Shown here: positions 1 through 7,557 of the stretch, one piece after another
How the letters are laid out: every line of letters starts with the position of its first letter
Position numbering within the stretch: the stretch's first letter is position 1
Made by a program: the position numbers and the translations under genes
Notes under the pieces: generated by a model
What the model saw: only the letters and a program-made list of their open reading frames with translations
Told to the model about the DNA's origin: nothing
Databases searched by the model: none
DNA from: Halanaerobium sp.
GTDB taxonomy: Bacteria > Bacillota > Halanaerobiia > Halanaerobiales > Halanaerobiaceae
Length of the DNA: 12,846 nucleotides
Assembly: GCA_003070825.1 (NCBI GenBank)
Contig: QBLP01000070.1
Coordinates: forward strand, 1-12,846
Reading direction: 5' to 3'

Positions 1-45
1 ACACGCGTAAGATCGTCGGCAGCGTCAGATGTGTATAAGAGACAG
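1..45 (+). other. Illumina Nextera i5 index and transposase adapter (non-genomic)
   Basis: Bases 1-4 (ACAC) match the end of the i5 flow-cell primer. Bases 5-12 (GCGTAAGA) are an 8-base index. Bases 13-26 (TCGTCGGCAGCGTC) are the Nextera read-1 adapter, and bases 27-45 (AGATGTGTATAAGAGACAG) are the 19-base Tn5 mosaic end. The parts are in the exact order of a library molecule, so this is sequencing adapter left on the contig. Organism sequence begins at about 46. Confidence 0.98.
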
Positions 46-47
46 CC

Positions 48-1511
48 TTTAATGTTATGGCACAATCTCCGGTAGAAGTTACTACTCCTGAGAGAACCGG
101 GATTTCAGTTAGAGATACAATTACAGGTAATTTTTCTGCTTTCAAAAAAGTAAATATACCTGCTGAAATAGGTGGGATTGTAGATCAAATTACAGTAAGT
201 GTGGGAGATGATGTTAGTCAGGATCAAAAATTATTACAGTTAAACCAGGATAAACTAAATATTCAAATCAAACAGGCAGAGGCTGCTTTAGATGCTGCTA
301 GAGCAAATTATCAGCAGCTTAAAAATGGAGCCAGCCAGGAAGAAATTAATAGAGCCCAGGCTTCTTATGATCAGGCTCAGGCTTCTCTGGAGGGGGCCAA
401 GTCGAATTTAGAATTAATGAAAGAAATATATGAAGACAAAATTAGTTTAAAGCAGCAGCTTACATCTGCCGAGAGTCAGCTGGCAAATGCAGAACAGCAG
501 TTAGCAAGTGCTCGCGAAAGATATAATCAGGCAGAAATTAATTTTGAACAGGCTGAACGAGAATATGAGAGAATGCAGTATTTATATGAAGAAAAAGTCA
601 TAACTGAAAAGCAGTTTGAAGGTGCTGAAAGTCAGTATAAAAATGCTAAATCTTCATTAAACACTGCTCAGATAGGTTTAGAACAGGCTAAAATTGGATA
701 TAATACTGCCCAACAGAGTTATAAATTAACAGAACAGACTTTTAATAATCCGACTCAGTTAAAACAGCAGCTGGAAAATGCTCGCAGTCAGGTTAAGTCT
801 GCCCAGGCAGGTCTGGCAGTTGCTGAAGCAAATTTGGAACAGGTTAAAAAGGGAGCTACTCAAGAGCAGTTAAATGCGAGCCTGGCCCAGGTAAAACAGG
901 CAGAAGCAGGTCTGGAGCAGGCTAAGCTCAGCCTGGAAAATTCTATAGTTAAAAGCCCAATTAAGGGAGTAGTCTCAGCAGTTAGAACAGAAGCTGGAGA
1001 AATTATTTCTCCAGGACAGCCGATAGTTACTGTTATTGATATTGATCAGCTTTATCTGGAAGTTTCAGTTACAGCAGCTACAATGAGCAGATTACAGGAG
1101 GGAGATCAGGTTAGAATTATTCCTGAAGCAATTAAAAATGAAGAGCTAACTGCAAAAATTGATACAATTAGTCCCGAAGCAGATCCGGCAAGTAAAAATT
1201 TCCCGGTAAAAATGCTGGTTGATAATTCAGCTCATCAAATAAAGCCAGGAATGTTTGCAGATGCAGTTTTTAGTGTGCAGTCTGCCGAAAATACACTGGT
1301 TGTTCCAATTTCAACAATAGTTGGTTTTGATTCAACAGAACCTCATGTTTATATTGTTGAAGACAATAAAGCTGTAAAAAAAGCAGTTAAGATTGGAATC
1401 GTGTCAGATAATTTAGTTGAACTAGTCTCCGGTGTAGAAGAAAATGATCAAATAATCCTTAAAGGTCAGAATAGACTAAGTGATGGAGAAGAAGTTGAGG
1501 TGATTAACTAA
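48..1511 (+). CDS. RND efflux periplasmic adaptor (membrane fusion protein, HlyD/AcrA type), 5' partial
   Basis: This is the periplasmic adaptor of a tripartite RND pump, linking the inner-membrane transporter encoded next to an outer-membrane channel. Numbering from the ATG at 57 (484 residues), the first lipoyl half-motif is at about 31-65 (PAEIGGIVDQITVSVGDDV). A very long, Gln/Ala/Glu-rich coiled-coil hairpin follows at about 66-295, then the second lipoyl half at 296-330 (SPIKGVVSAVRTEAGEIISPG). The beta-barrel lies at about 330-410 and the membrane-proximal domain runs to the end. No signal peptide or lipobox is visible. The frame stays open upstream of 57 (TTT AAT GTT) into the adapter and there is no ribosome binding site, so ATG 57 is probably internal and the exporting N-terminus is missing. 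The stop TAA (1509-1511) overlaps the ATG of the transporter, indicating one operon. The substrate cannot be told from sequence. Confidence 0.9.
   Translation, partial: FNVMAQSPVEVTTPERTGISVRDTITGNFSAFKKVNIPAEIGGIVDQITVSVGDDVSQDQKLLQLNQDKLNIQIKQAEAALDAARANYQQLKNGASQEEINRAQASYDQAQASLEGAKSNLELMKEIYEDKISLKQQLTSAESQLANAEQQLASARERYNQAEINFEQAEREYERMQYLYEEKVITEKQFEGAESQYKNAKSSLNTAQIGLEQAKIGYNTAQQSYKLTEQTFNNPTQLKQQLENARSQVKSAQAGLAVAEANLEQVKKGATQEQLNASLAQVKQAEAGLEQAKLSLENSIVKSPIKGVVSAVRTEAGEIISPGQPIVTVIDIDQLYLEVSVTAATMSRLQEGDQVRIIPEAIKNEELTAKIDTISPEADPASKNFPVKMLVDNSAHQIKPGMFADAVFSVQSAENTLVVPISTIVGFDSTEPHVYIVEDNKAVKKAVKIGIVSDNLVELVSGVEENDQIILKGQNRLSDGEEVEVIN
1497..1505 (+). promoter_or_regulatory. Ribosome binding site of the RND transporter inside the adaptor gene
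   Basis: GAGGTGATT matches the anti-Shine-Dalgarno end of 16S rRNA and lies 5 bases before the ATG at 1511, within the last codons of the adaptor. With the TAATG stop/start overlap it supports ATG 1511 and coupled translation. Confidence 0.75.
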
Positions 1512-4500
1512 TGAAAATCTCAAATTTTTCCATCTCCAGGCGGATTACAACGGCAATGTTAGTTTTACTGGTCGTATTAATCGGAATAATTTCTTTTAGC
1601 CGATTAAAAGTCGATCTTTATCCTGATGTCACTTTTCCTGGTGCAGCAATAGTAACAACTTATTCCGGTGTTGGTCCCGAAGAAATTGAAAACCTGATAA
1701 CTAAACCTATTGAAAGTTCGGTTTCTACAGTAACTGGAGTTAAATCTGTTTCTTCGACTTCAGATACCGGACAGTCGACTATAGTAGTTGAATTTGAATG
1801 GGGAACAGATATGGATTTTGCTGTTTTAGATTTAAGACAGCAGATTGACTTAATTAGTAGTTTTTTGCCTGATGAGGCTGATGACACGCTTATCTTTAAA
1901 TTTGACCCGGCAATGTTTCCGATTTTAAGTTATGGAATTACTGGCGAACAGAACCTGGCAGATTTAAAAAGCGAAGTAGAAGACAATATAGCTCCACGTC
2001 TGGAAAGATTACCGGGAGTTGCCCAGGTTAATCTGGAAGGAGGTTTAACCAGAGAGATTATGATTTCTCTGGCAGGAGATAAACTGTATAATTATGGTAT
2101 TGATTTTTCTACTGTCAACGGTATTTTAGCTCAGGAGAATGTTAATGTTTCTGCTGGTGAAATTCAGCGCGGTGATCGTAATCTCTTAATTAGAACCATG
2201 GGTAAATTTGATTCTCTGGATGATATTAGAAATATTAATATCCCAACTGGAAATGGTTCAACAGTAAAGCTGTCTGATTTAGGTACAGTACGTGATACTT
2301 ATGCAGATAGAAATACAATTTCCAGGGTTAATGGTGATTCCAGTATTGGTCTTTCCATTCAAAAGCAGACTGATGCCAATACTGTTCAGACTGCTAATGC
2401 AGTTAAAGATGAAATTGAGAAAATAAAAAATGAGTATGATGATTTAAATATTATAACTGCTATGGATCAGTCAGATTTTATTCAAAAAGCTATTGAAAGT
2501 GTGCAGAGAAATGCTCTGGTCGGTGGACTTTTAGCAGTATTAATTTTATTTATCTTCTTGAGAAATATTAGAAGTACAATTGTTATTGCGACAGCAATTC
2601 CGGTTTCTATTATAGCTACCTTTGTATTAATGTATTTTGCTGATTTAAATATTAATATTATTTCTCTTGGTGGCCTGGCATTAGGTGTTGGAATGCTGGT
2701 GGATAATGCTATTGTGGTGCTGGAAAATATTTATCGTTATCGAAGTATGGGAGTCGGTAAGATAGAGGCTGCTAAAGAAGGTAGTTCAGAAGTGGGAATG
2801 GCAATTACAGCCTCAACTCTGACTACAATAGTTGTATTTCTGCCGGTGTTTTTTGTGCAGGGTCTTGCTGCCAGATTATTTAAAGAACTGGCTTTAACAG
2901 TTAGTTTTTCTTTATTTGCTTCTCTGGCTGTAGCTTTAACTTTAATTCCCATGCTTTCTTCAACCTTTTTGAAGGTAAGTCAGAAAGATTTAGATAGAGA
3001 GAGTAAACAGGGCTTTATTACTCGAAATTATAAAAGAATGCTTGGATTTTCCTTAAATCACCGCTGGATAATTGTTTTGATTCTGGTTATTTTACTGGCG
3101 GGAAGTATTGCTTTAGTGCCTAGCATTGGAACTGAGTTCTTACCGGCTTCTGACCAGGGAATGTTTACAATTAATTATGATCTTCCGGCCAGTACTGTTC
3201 TGGCTGAAAGTGATAATGTAGCTCAATATATAGAAGATGTACTTGCTTCCATTCCGGAAGTAAAAACTGTTTTCAGTCGAGTTGGTTCTGCTGATATGAT
3301 GGGAACTTCTACCAGCAGTGATTCGGGAACTATAATTGTTTTAATGAAAGAACTTGATCAGAGAACTAGAAGTACTGATCAAATAATGGAAGAAGTAAGA
3401 CAGCGTCTATCTTTACCTGATGTAAACTTTCAGCTTTCTACTCAGTCCGGTTTTGGTGGCCCGGGTGGAGGCAAACCAATTAATATAAAATTAAAGGGTA
3501 ATGATTTTGAAGTTCTGAAAGAATATACTACTAAAGCAAGACTGGAAATGGAAAATATCGATGGATTGAGAGATGTAAGTGATAGTTTTGAAGAGGGAAG
3601 ACCCGAATTAAGGATACAGCTCAATAGATCTCTGGCCAGTCAGTTTGGTTTAAATGCCAGGCAGGTTGCTAATACTGTCAGAACAGCTGTTAGTGGTAGT
3701 GTAACTACCCGTTACGAAGTAGCTGGAGATGAATATGATATCAGGGTTCAATTACAGGAAAGTGATTTAAATACTGTTTCCCAGCTTTCTAATCTAAATA
3801 TTATAGCTCCGGGTGGAGTTCAGGTGCCATTAAAGAGATTTGCTGATTTAGAGGTGGAAACAGGACCGAATCAAATACTGCGTATAGACCAGGAAAGGTA
3901 TGCAGAAATAAATTCTGATTTGTACAATATTGACCTGGGAACAGCAGTTGAGAGAATTCAAAACAGACTGGCTGAAAATATTGAACTGCCAGATGGTTAC
4001 GAATTCAGTTATGAAGGACAGTTCCAGGATTTGCAGAGTTCATTTAGAAGTTTAGCTTTTGCTTTTATTCTGGCTGTAGTTCTGGTTTACATGGTAATGG
4101 CTTCACAATTTGAATCGTTAATCCATCCATTTATTATCATGTTTACTGTACCTCTTGCTGTAATTGGTGTAATACTGGGTATCTTTATAACAAATAGTAC
4201 TTTATCTGTAGCATCTTTAATTGGATTAATAACTCTTGCCGGTATTGTTGTAAATAATGCGATTGTAATGGTCGATTATATAAATCATTTGAGACGAGAA
4301 AAACAGGAAAAGAATGCAGCGATTCTTGAAGCTGCTTCAGTAAGACTAAGACCAATTATGATGACAGCTCTGACAACAATTCTGGGTCTGATTCCACTTG
4401 CCCTTGGTCGTGGTGATGGGGGAGAACTGGCTCAGCCAATTGCTGTTGTAGTTATCAGTGGTTTAACATTTGCCACTTTCTTAACTTTATTTATAATACC

Positions 4501-4591
4501 AATTTTCTATTCTCTATTAACATCATTTAGAGAGATTATACTTGCAAAAATTAAGGGTGTTGATCGTTCAGAATTGGAAGGAAAAATTTAA
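1511..4591 (+). CDS. RND multidrug efflux transporter, HAE1/AcrB family
   Basis: This inner-membrane pump subunit has 1026 residues, the usual length for hydrophobe/amphiphile RND transporters. The N-terminus has the family pattern: a membrane helix at about 13-30, then LYPDV and the first periplasmic porter domain (SGVGPEEIENLITKPIE). A cluster of helices spans about 335-490, the second porter domain about 540-850, and the final helices about 850-1010. Helix 4 reads GVGMLVDNAIVVLENI (D398, N399), and the helix-10 motif is GIVVNNAIVMVDYIN (N915, N916). In AcrB the corresponding proton-relay positions are D407, D408 and K940, so only the first acidic residue is kept here. A glycine-rich loop (FGGPGGGKP) lies near residue 650. 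It is co-transcribed with the adaptor upstream. No TolC-like channel gene is in the window and it may lie upstream of the truncation. Substrate and coupling ion are unknown. Confidence 0.95.
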   Translation: MKISNFSISRRITTAMLVLLVVLIGIISFSRLKVDLYPDVTFPGAAIVTTYSGVGPEEIENLITKPIESSVSTVTGVKSVSSTSDTGQSTIVVEFEWGTDMDFAVLDLRQQIDLISSFLPDEADDTLIFKFDPAMFPILSYGITGEQNLADLKSEVEDNIAPRLERLPGVAQVNLEGGLTREIMISLAGDKLYNYGIDFSTVNGILAQENVNVSAGEIQRGDRNLLIRTMGKFDSLDDIRNINIPTGNGSTVKLSDLGTVRDTYADRNTISRVNGDSSIGLSIQKQTDANTVQTANAVKDEIEKIKNEYDDLNIITAMDQSDFIQKAIESVQRNALVGGLLAVLILFIFLRNIRSTIVIATAIPVSIIATFVLMYFADLNINIISLGGLALGVGMLVDNAIVVLENIYRYRSMGVGKIEAAKEGSSEVGMAITASTLTTIVVFLPVFFVQGLAARLFKELALTVSFSLFASLAVALTLIPMLSSTFLKVSQKDLDRESKQGFITRNYKRMLGFSLNHRWIIVLILVILLAGSIALVPSIGTEFLPASDQGMFTINYDLPASTVLAESDNVAQYIEDVLASIPEVKTVFSRVGSADMMGTSTSSDSGTIIVLMKELDQRTRSTDQIMEEVRQRLSLPDVNFQLSTQSGFGGPGGGKPINIKLKGNDFEVLKEYTTKARLEMENIDGLRDVSDSFEEGRPELRIQLNRSLASQFGLNARQVANTVRTAVSGSVTTRYEVAGDEYDIRVQLQESDLNTVSQLSNLNIIAPGGVQVPLKRFADLEVETGPNQILRIDQERYAEINSDLYNIDLGTAVERIQNRLAENIELPDGYEFSYEGQFQDLQSSFRSLAFAFILAVVLVYMVMASQFESLIHPFIIMFTVPLAVIGVILGIFITNSTLSVASLIGLITLAGIVVNNAIVMVDYINHLRREKQEKNAAILEAASVRLRPIMMTALTTILGLIPLALGRGDGGELAQPIAVVVISGLTFATFLTLFIIPIFYSLLTSFREIILAKIKGVDRSELEGKI

Positions 4592-4608
4592 TAGATAGAT
4601 AATCAATT

Positions 4609-4663
4609 AAGGAGACATCTTAAAATAATTGGATAATAAAGTTTGATTATTCAAAAGATGTCT
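4609..4663 (+). promoter_or_regulatory. Distant Shine-Dalgarno plus hairpin in the secG leader
   Basis: A good Shine-Dalgarno (AAGGAG, 4609-4614) lies about 50 bases before the secG ATG at 4665, too far for normal use. Between them AGACATCTT (4613-4621) pairs perfectly with AAGATGTCT (4655-4663), and an inner ATAAT/ATTAT pair can extend the hairpin. The 3' arm ends one base before the ATG. Folding would bring the Shine-Dalgarno close to the start codon but also engages its last bases. There is no U-run after the stem, so it is not an intrinsic terminator. The complementarity is visible in the sequence. The regulatory role is inference. Confidence 0.45.
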
Positions 4664-4664
4664 T

Positions 4665-4886
4665 ATGTTTGTACTTAAGATTTTACACTTTATTATAGCA
4701 ATTGGAGTAATTGTTGGTGTTTTACTGCAGTCAGGAAAAAGTGCCGGTTTATCTGGAGCAATTGATGGTGGTGCTACAACTTTTTTTGGTAAGTCAGGAA
4801 AGAAGATGGAAGACAAAATAAGTAAGGCAACAACTGTAGCAGCAGTATTATTTATGCTTAATTCTCTAATTCTTGCTATATTTTAA
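4665..4886 (+). CDS. secG: Protein translocase subunit SecG
   Basis: This is a small subunit of the SecYEG protein-conducting channel in the cytoplasmic membrane. The 73 residues have the typical SecG layout: membrane helix 1 at about 4-21, the conserved cytoplasmic loop LLQSGKSAGLSGAI (20-33) followed by GGATTFFGKSG, and membrane helix 2 at about 55-72. Length is normal for Firmicutes. ATG 4665 is the only sensible start, because the same frame upstream has a TGA at 4644-4646. No strong ribosome binding site lies directly before it (see the leader hairpin). In many Firmicutes secG precedes rnr and smpB. Here hppA, a thioesterase gene and an HD-domain gene lie between them. Confidence 0.93.
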   Translation: MFVLKILHFIIAIGVIVGVLLQSGKSAGLSGAIDGGATTFFGKSGKKMEDKISKATTVAAVLFMLNSLILAIF

Positions 4887-5050
4887 ACTTCATAATTAAG
4901 TAATAATAAGTTAATGATAAAGCAAATATTATTAATAATAATCATCTAATATTCAATCAGGGAAAATAGTAAATTTTTAAAATGAAATAAAAACCAGATA
5001 AGATGCTATGAAAAAATTAGCAGATAAAAAATTAATAAGGAGGTTGGTGC

Positions 5051-7003
5051 ATGAATTTTTATACACCGCTGGCGGGAATAATCGCATTAGCTTTTGCTTT
5101 TATTCTTGCTGGAAAAGTAAAAAAGGAAAGTATGGGAACAAATAGAATGGCTGAACTGTCAGATGCAATCAATGAAGGGGCTATGGCTTTTTTAGGTCGT
5201 GAATACAAGATGTTAGCAGTATTTGTTGCTGTAGTAGCAGTTGTAATGACAGTAGTACCCAGTCTTGGCTGGCAGTACGCGGTATCCTTTATTTTAGGAG
5301 CATTATTCTCTGCTCTGGCTGGATTTATCGGGATGCAAATTGCTACCCAATCAAATGCTAGAACAACCAATGCTGCCCGGACAGGTTTGAATGCAGCTTT
5401 AAAAGTTGCTTTTTCCGGAGGAACAGTAATGGGAATGTCTGTTGTAGGTTTAGGTACTCTGGGGCTTGGAATTTTATATATGTTCTTTTCTCATAATGTA
5501 CAATTTATTAGAGGTTTTGCTTTTGGAGCCAGTTCTATTGCCCTCTTTGCCCGTGTTGGTGGAGGTATTTATACTAAAGCAGCTGATGTTGGTGCTGATT
5601 TAGTTGGTAAAGTAGAAGCTGGAATTCCAGAAGATGATCCCCGTAATCCTGCTGTTATTGCTGATAATGTTGGTGATAATGTTGGTGATGTTGCAGGTAT
5701 GGGAGCAGACTTATTCGAATCATATGTTGGTTCAATAGTAGCTGCTATGACTTTAGGAGCTGCTCTGAGTGTAGATCATGTTTTATTACCAATGTTAATT
5801 GCAGCTTTAGGTATTGTAGCTGCTATTATTGGTACTCGTTTTGTCAGAGCTAAAGAAGGTGGCAACCCTGCTAAAGCTTTGGAAAGGGGAACTTTAAGTG
5901 CTGCCGGAATTACAATTGTTGGTGCTTACTTTTTGGTAACAGCACTGACTGGAGAAGTTGGAATTTTTATAGCAATTATCGCCGGTTTAATTGCAGGTAC
6001 TTTAATTGGTAGAATTACAGAGTATTATACTTCCGAACACTATGGGCCTGTAAAACATATTGCCCGTCAGTCACAGACTGGTACAGCAACTAACATAATC
6101 AGTGGTCTGTCTGTAGGAATGAGAAGTACAGCTCTTCCAATTTTAGTTATTGCAGTAGCTATTTATTTAGCTTATAATTTTGCCGGTCTGTATGGTATTG
6201 CAATGGCAGCAGTTGGTATGCTTTCTACTACAGGAATTACACTTTCTGTTGATGCCTACGGGCCTATTGCTGATAATGCAGGAGGTATTGCCGAAATGGC
6301 AGAATTAGATTCTTCAGTTAGAGATATTACTGATAAACTGGATTCTGTTGGTAATACAACAGCTGCTATGGGTAAGGGATTTGCAATTGGTTCTGCTGCT
6401 TTGACAGCTCTTTCATTATTTGCAGCTTTCTCACAGGCAGTTGGCCTGGATTCAATTTCTCTAACTAATCCGCAGGTTATCATTGGTCTCTTTATTGGAG
6501 CTATGTTACCATTTTTATTCTCAGCGATTACTATGGAGGCTGTAGGTAAGGCTGCTGGAGAGATGATCGAAGAAGTAAGAAGACAATTTAAAGAAATGCC
6601 GGGTATAATGGAAGGAACTCAAAAACCTGATCACCGGAAATGTGTTGATATTTCTACAACAGCTGCTTTAAAAGAAATGATTTTACCAGGATTACTGGCA
6701 GTAGTTGTTCCAGTAATTATTGGACTCTGGAATGTGCAGGCACTTGGTGGTCTTTTAGGTGGTGCTCTTTCTTCCGGTGTTCTTCTGGCTATTATGATGG
6801 CTAACTCCGGTGGTGCCTGGGATAATGCTAAAAAATATATTGAATCAGGAGCTTTTGGTGGCAAGGGAACAGAAACTCATGCTGCTTCGGTTGTTGGTGA
6901 TACAGTTGGTGATCCATTTAAGGATACCTCTGGTCCATCCTTAAATATTTTAATCAAATTAATGACCATTGTTTCACTTGTATTTGCTCCTTTATTCATG
7001 TAA
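5051..7003 (+). CDS. hppA: K+-dependent membrane-bound pyrophosphatase, probably Na+-pumping
   Basis: This integral-membrane pyrophosphatase couples PPi hydrolysis to ion export. Its 650 residues contain the substrate-site motifs ADVGADLVGKVE (178-189), GIPEDDPRNPAVIADNVGDNVGD (191-213) and a C-terminal DTVGDPFKDTSGPS segment (617-630). The sequence GNTTAAMGKG has Ala438 and Gly441 where K+-independent enzymes have Lys and Thr, which marks the K+-dependent class. In GADLFESYVG the gate glutamate is E223, with Gly at 227. This is the arrangement of Na+-PPases such as that of Thermotoga maritima, not that of plant-type H+ pumps, but some K+-dependent H+-PPases share it, so the ion is inferred. 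The start is well supported by AAGGAGG at 5037-5043, 7 bases before ATG. A strong terminator follows, so it is the last gene of its transcript. Confidence 0.96.
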   Translation: MNFYTPLAGIIALAFAFILAGKVKKESMGTNRMAELSDAINEGAMAFLGREYKMLAVFVAVVAVVMTVVPSLGWQYAVSFILGALFSALAGFIGMQIATQSNARTTNAARTGLNAALKVAFSGGTVMGMSVVGLGTLGLGILYMFFSHNVQFIRGFAFGASSIALFARVGGGIYTKAADVGADLVGKVEAGIPEDDPRNPAVIADNVGDNVGDVAGMGADLFESYVGSIVAAMTLGAALSVDHVLLPMLIAALGIVAAIIGTRFVRAKEGGNPAKALERGTLSAAGITIVGAYFLVTALTGEVGIFIAIIAGLIAGTLIGRITEYYTSEHYGPVKHIARQSQTGTATNIISGLSVGMRSTALPILVIAVAIYLAYNFAGLYGIAMAAVGMLSTTGITLSVDAYGPIADNAGGIAEMAELDSSVRDITDKLDSVGNTTAAMGKGFAIGSAALTALSLFAAFSQAVGLDSISLTNPQVIIGLFIGAMLPFLFSAITMEAVGKAAGEMIEEVRRQFKEMPGIMEGTQKPDHRKCVDISTTAALKEMILPGLLAVVVPVIIGLWNVQALGGLLGGALSSGVLLAIMMANSGGAWDNAKKYIESGAFGGKGTETHAASVVGDTVGDPFKDTSGPSLNILIKLMTIVSLVFAPLFM

Positions 7004-7031
7004 AATTAATATAGTAGTAAAGGATTTAATC

Positions 7032-7068
7032 ACCCTCCTTGTAGTTAATACTACTGGGAGGGTTTTTT
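7032..7068 (+). terminator. Intrinsic terminator after hppA
   Basis: ACCCTCC (7032-7038) pairs with GGAGGGT (7057-7063) and GTAGT (7041-7045) with ACTAC (7050-7054), around a TAAT loop with a two-base internal mismatch. A run of six T follows at 7063-7068. It lies 29 bases after the hppA stop and 21 bases before the next ATG, so it separates hppA from the downstream genes. Confidence 0.92.
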
Positions 7069-7089
7069 AATTAGAAAGGTAGTGATTTA

Positions 7090-7494
7090 ATGCCGGAAGT
7101 AGAGGATGGAATGTGCTTTGCCTGTGGTGAGGAAAATCCAATTTCTCTGGCTCTTAAATTTGAAAAAATTGAAGAAAACAAAGTTAAAGCAGAATTTATA
7201 CCTGGAGAATATCACCAGGGATATAAGGGGATTATTCATGGGGGTATAACAGCTACTTTACTGGATGAGGCAATGGCACATGTGCTTGGTTTTAAAGGAA
7301 TTAAGGCTTATACTGCCGAATTAAATATTCGGTACAGAAAAGCAATTGAGATTGGAAAAAAGTTAGAAATTATTGGTGAATATAAAAGTTCTAAAAAGTC
7401 ATCTATTGCAAATGTTTATTATGCCCGGGCAGAAATTTTTGATAATAATGGAAACTTAAAGGCTGAAGCCAGAGCAAAATTTATTGAGGCCTGA
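7090..7494 (+). CDS. Hotdog-fold thioesterase, PaaI family
   Basis: This 134-residue single-domain protein is of the hotdog acyl-CoA thioesterase type. It opens with the MCFACGEENPISL motif (8-20; C9 and C12) common in this subgroup, followed by the active-site helix signature HGGITATLLDEAMAH (50-64), in which H50-G51-G52 and D59-E60 are the expected functional region. The following strand is YTAELNIRYRKAI (74-86). Such enzymes hydrolyse thioester bonds of acyl-CoA in the cytoplasm, but the acyl group cannot be predicted here. AAAGG at 7075-7079 lies about 10 bases before the ATG. It begins right after the hppA terminator, and the next gene follows after 63 bases, so the two may share a transcript. 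No clear promoter of its own was recognised. Confidence 0.87.
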   Translation: MPEVEDGMCFACGEENPISLALKFEKIEENKVKAEFIPGEYHQGYKGIIHGGITATLLDEAMAHVLGFKGIKAYTAELNIRYRKAIEIGKKLEIIGEYKSSKKSSIANVYYARAEIFDNNGNLKAEARAKFIEA

Positions 7495-7543
7495 GGATAA
7501 TCTTAATTGTTAACGAAAACTTGCAAAAAATTAAATCATATTT

Positions 7544-7551
7544 AGGGGAGG
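7544..7551 (+). promoter_or_regulatory. Ribosome binding site of the HD-domain gene
   Basis: AGGGGAGG lies 6 bases before ATG 7558 and fixes that start. Confidence 0.75.
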
Positions 7552-7557
7552 ATACTA

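Noticed and set aside
1660..1887. Minus-strand open frames inside the RND, hppA, rnr and HD genes (for example 1660-1887, 2737-2952, 5059-5370, 6631-6864, 7582-7839)
   Set aside because: They lie wholly inside strong plus-strand genes, have no recognisable domains and are shadows of the coding frames.
4607..4816. Minus-strand frame across the secG start
   Set aside because: It overlaps secG and its leader, shows no family resemblance, and its first half is AT-rich leader sequence.
4887..5050. Possible riboswitch or promoter before hppA
   Set aside because: The 164-base AT-rich gap contains a 12-base palindrome (ATTATTAATAAT, 4928-4939), but I could find neither a conserved riboswitch core nor a convincing -35/-10 pair.
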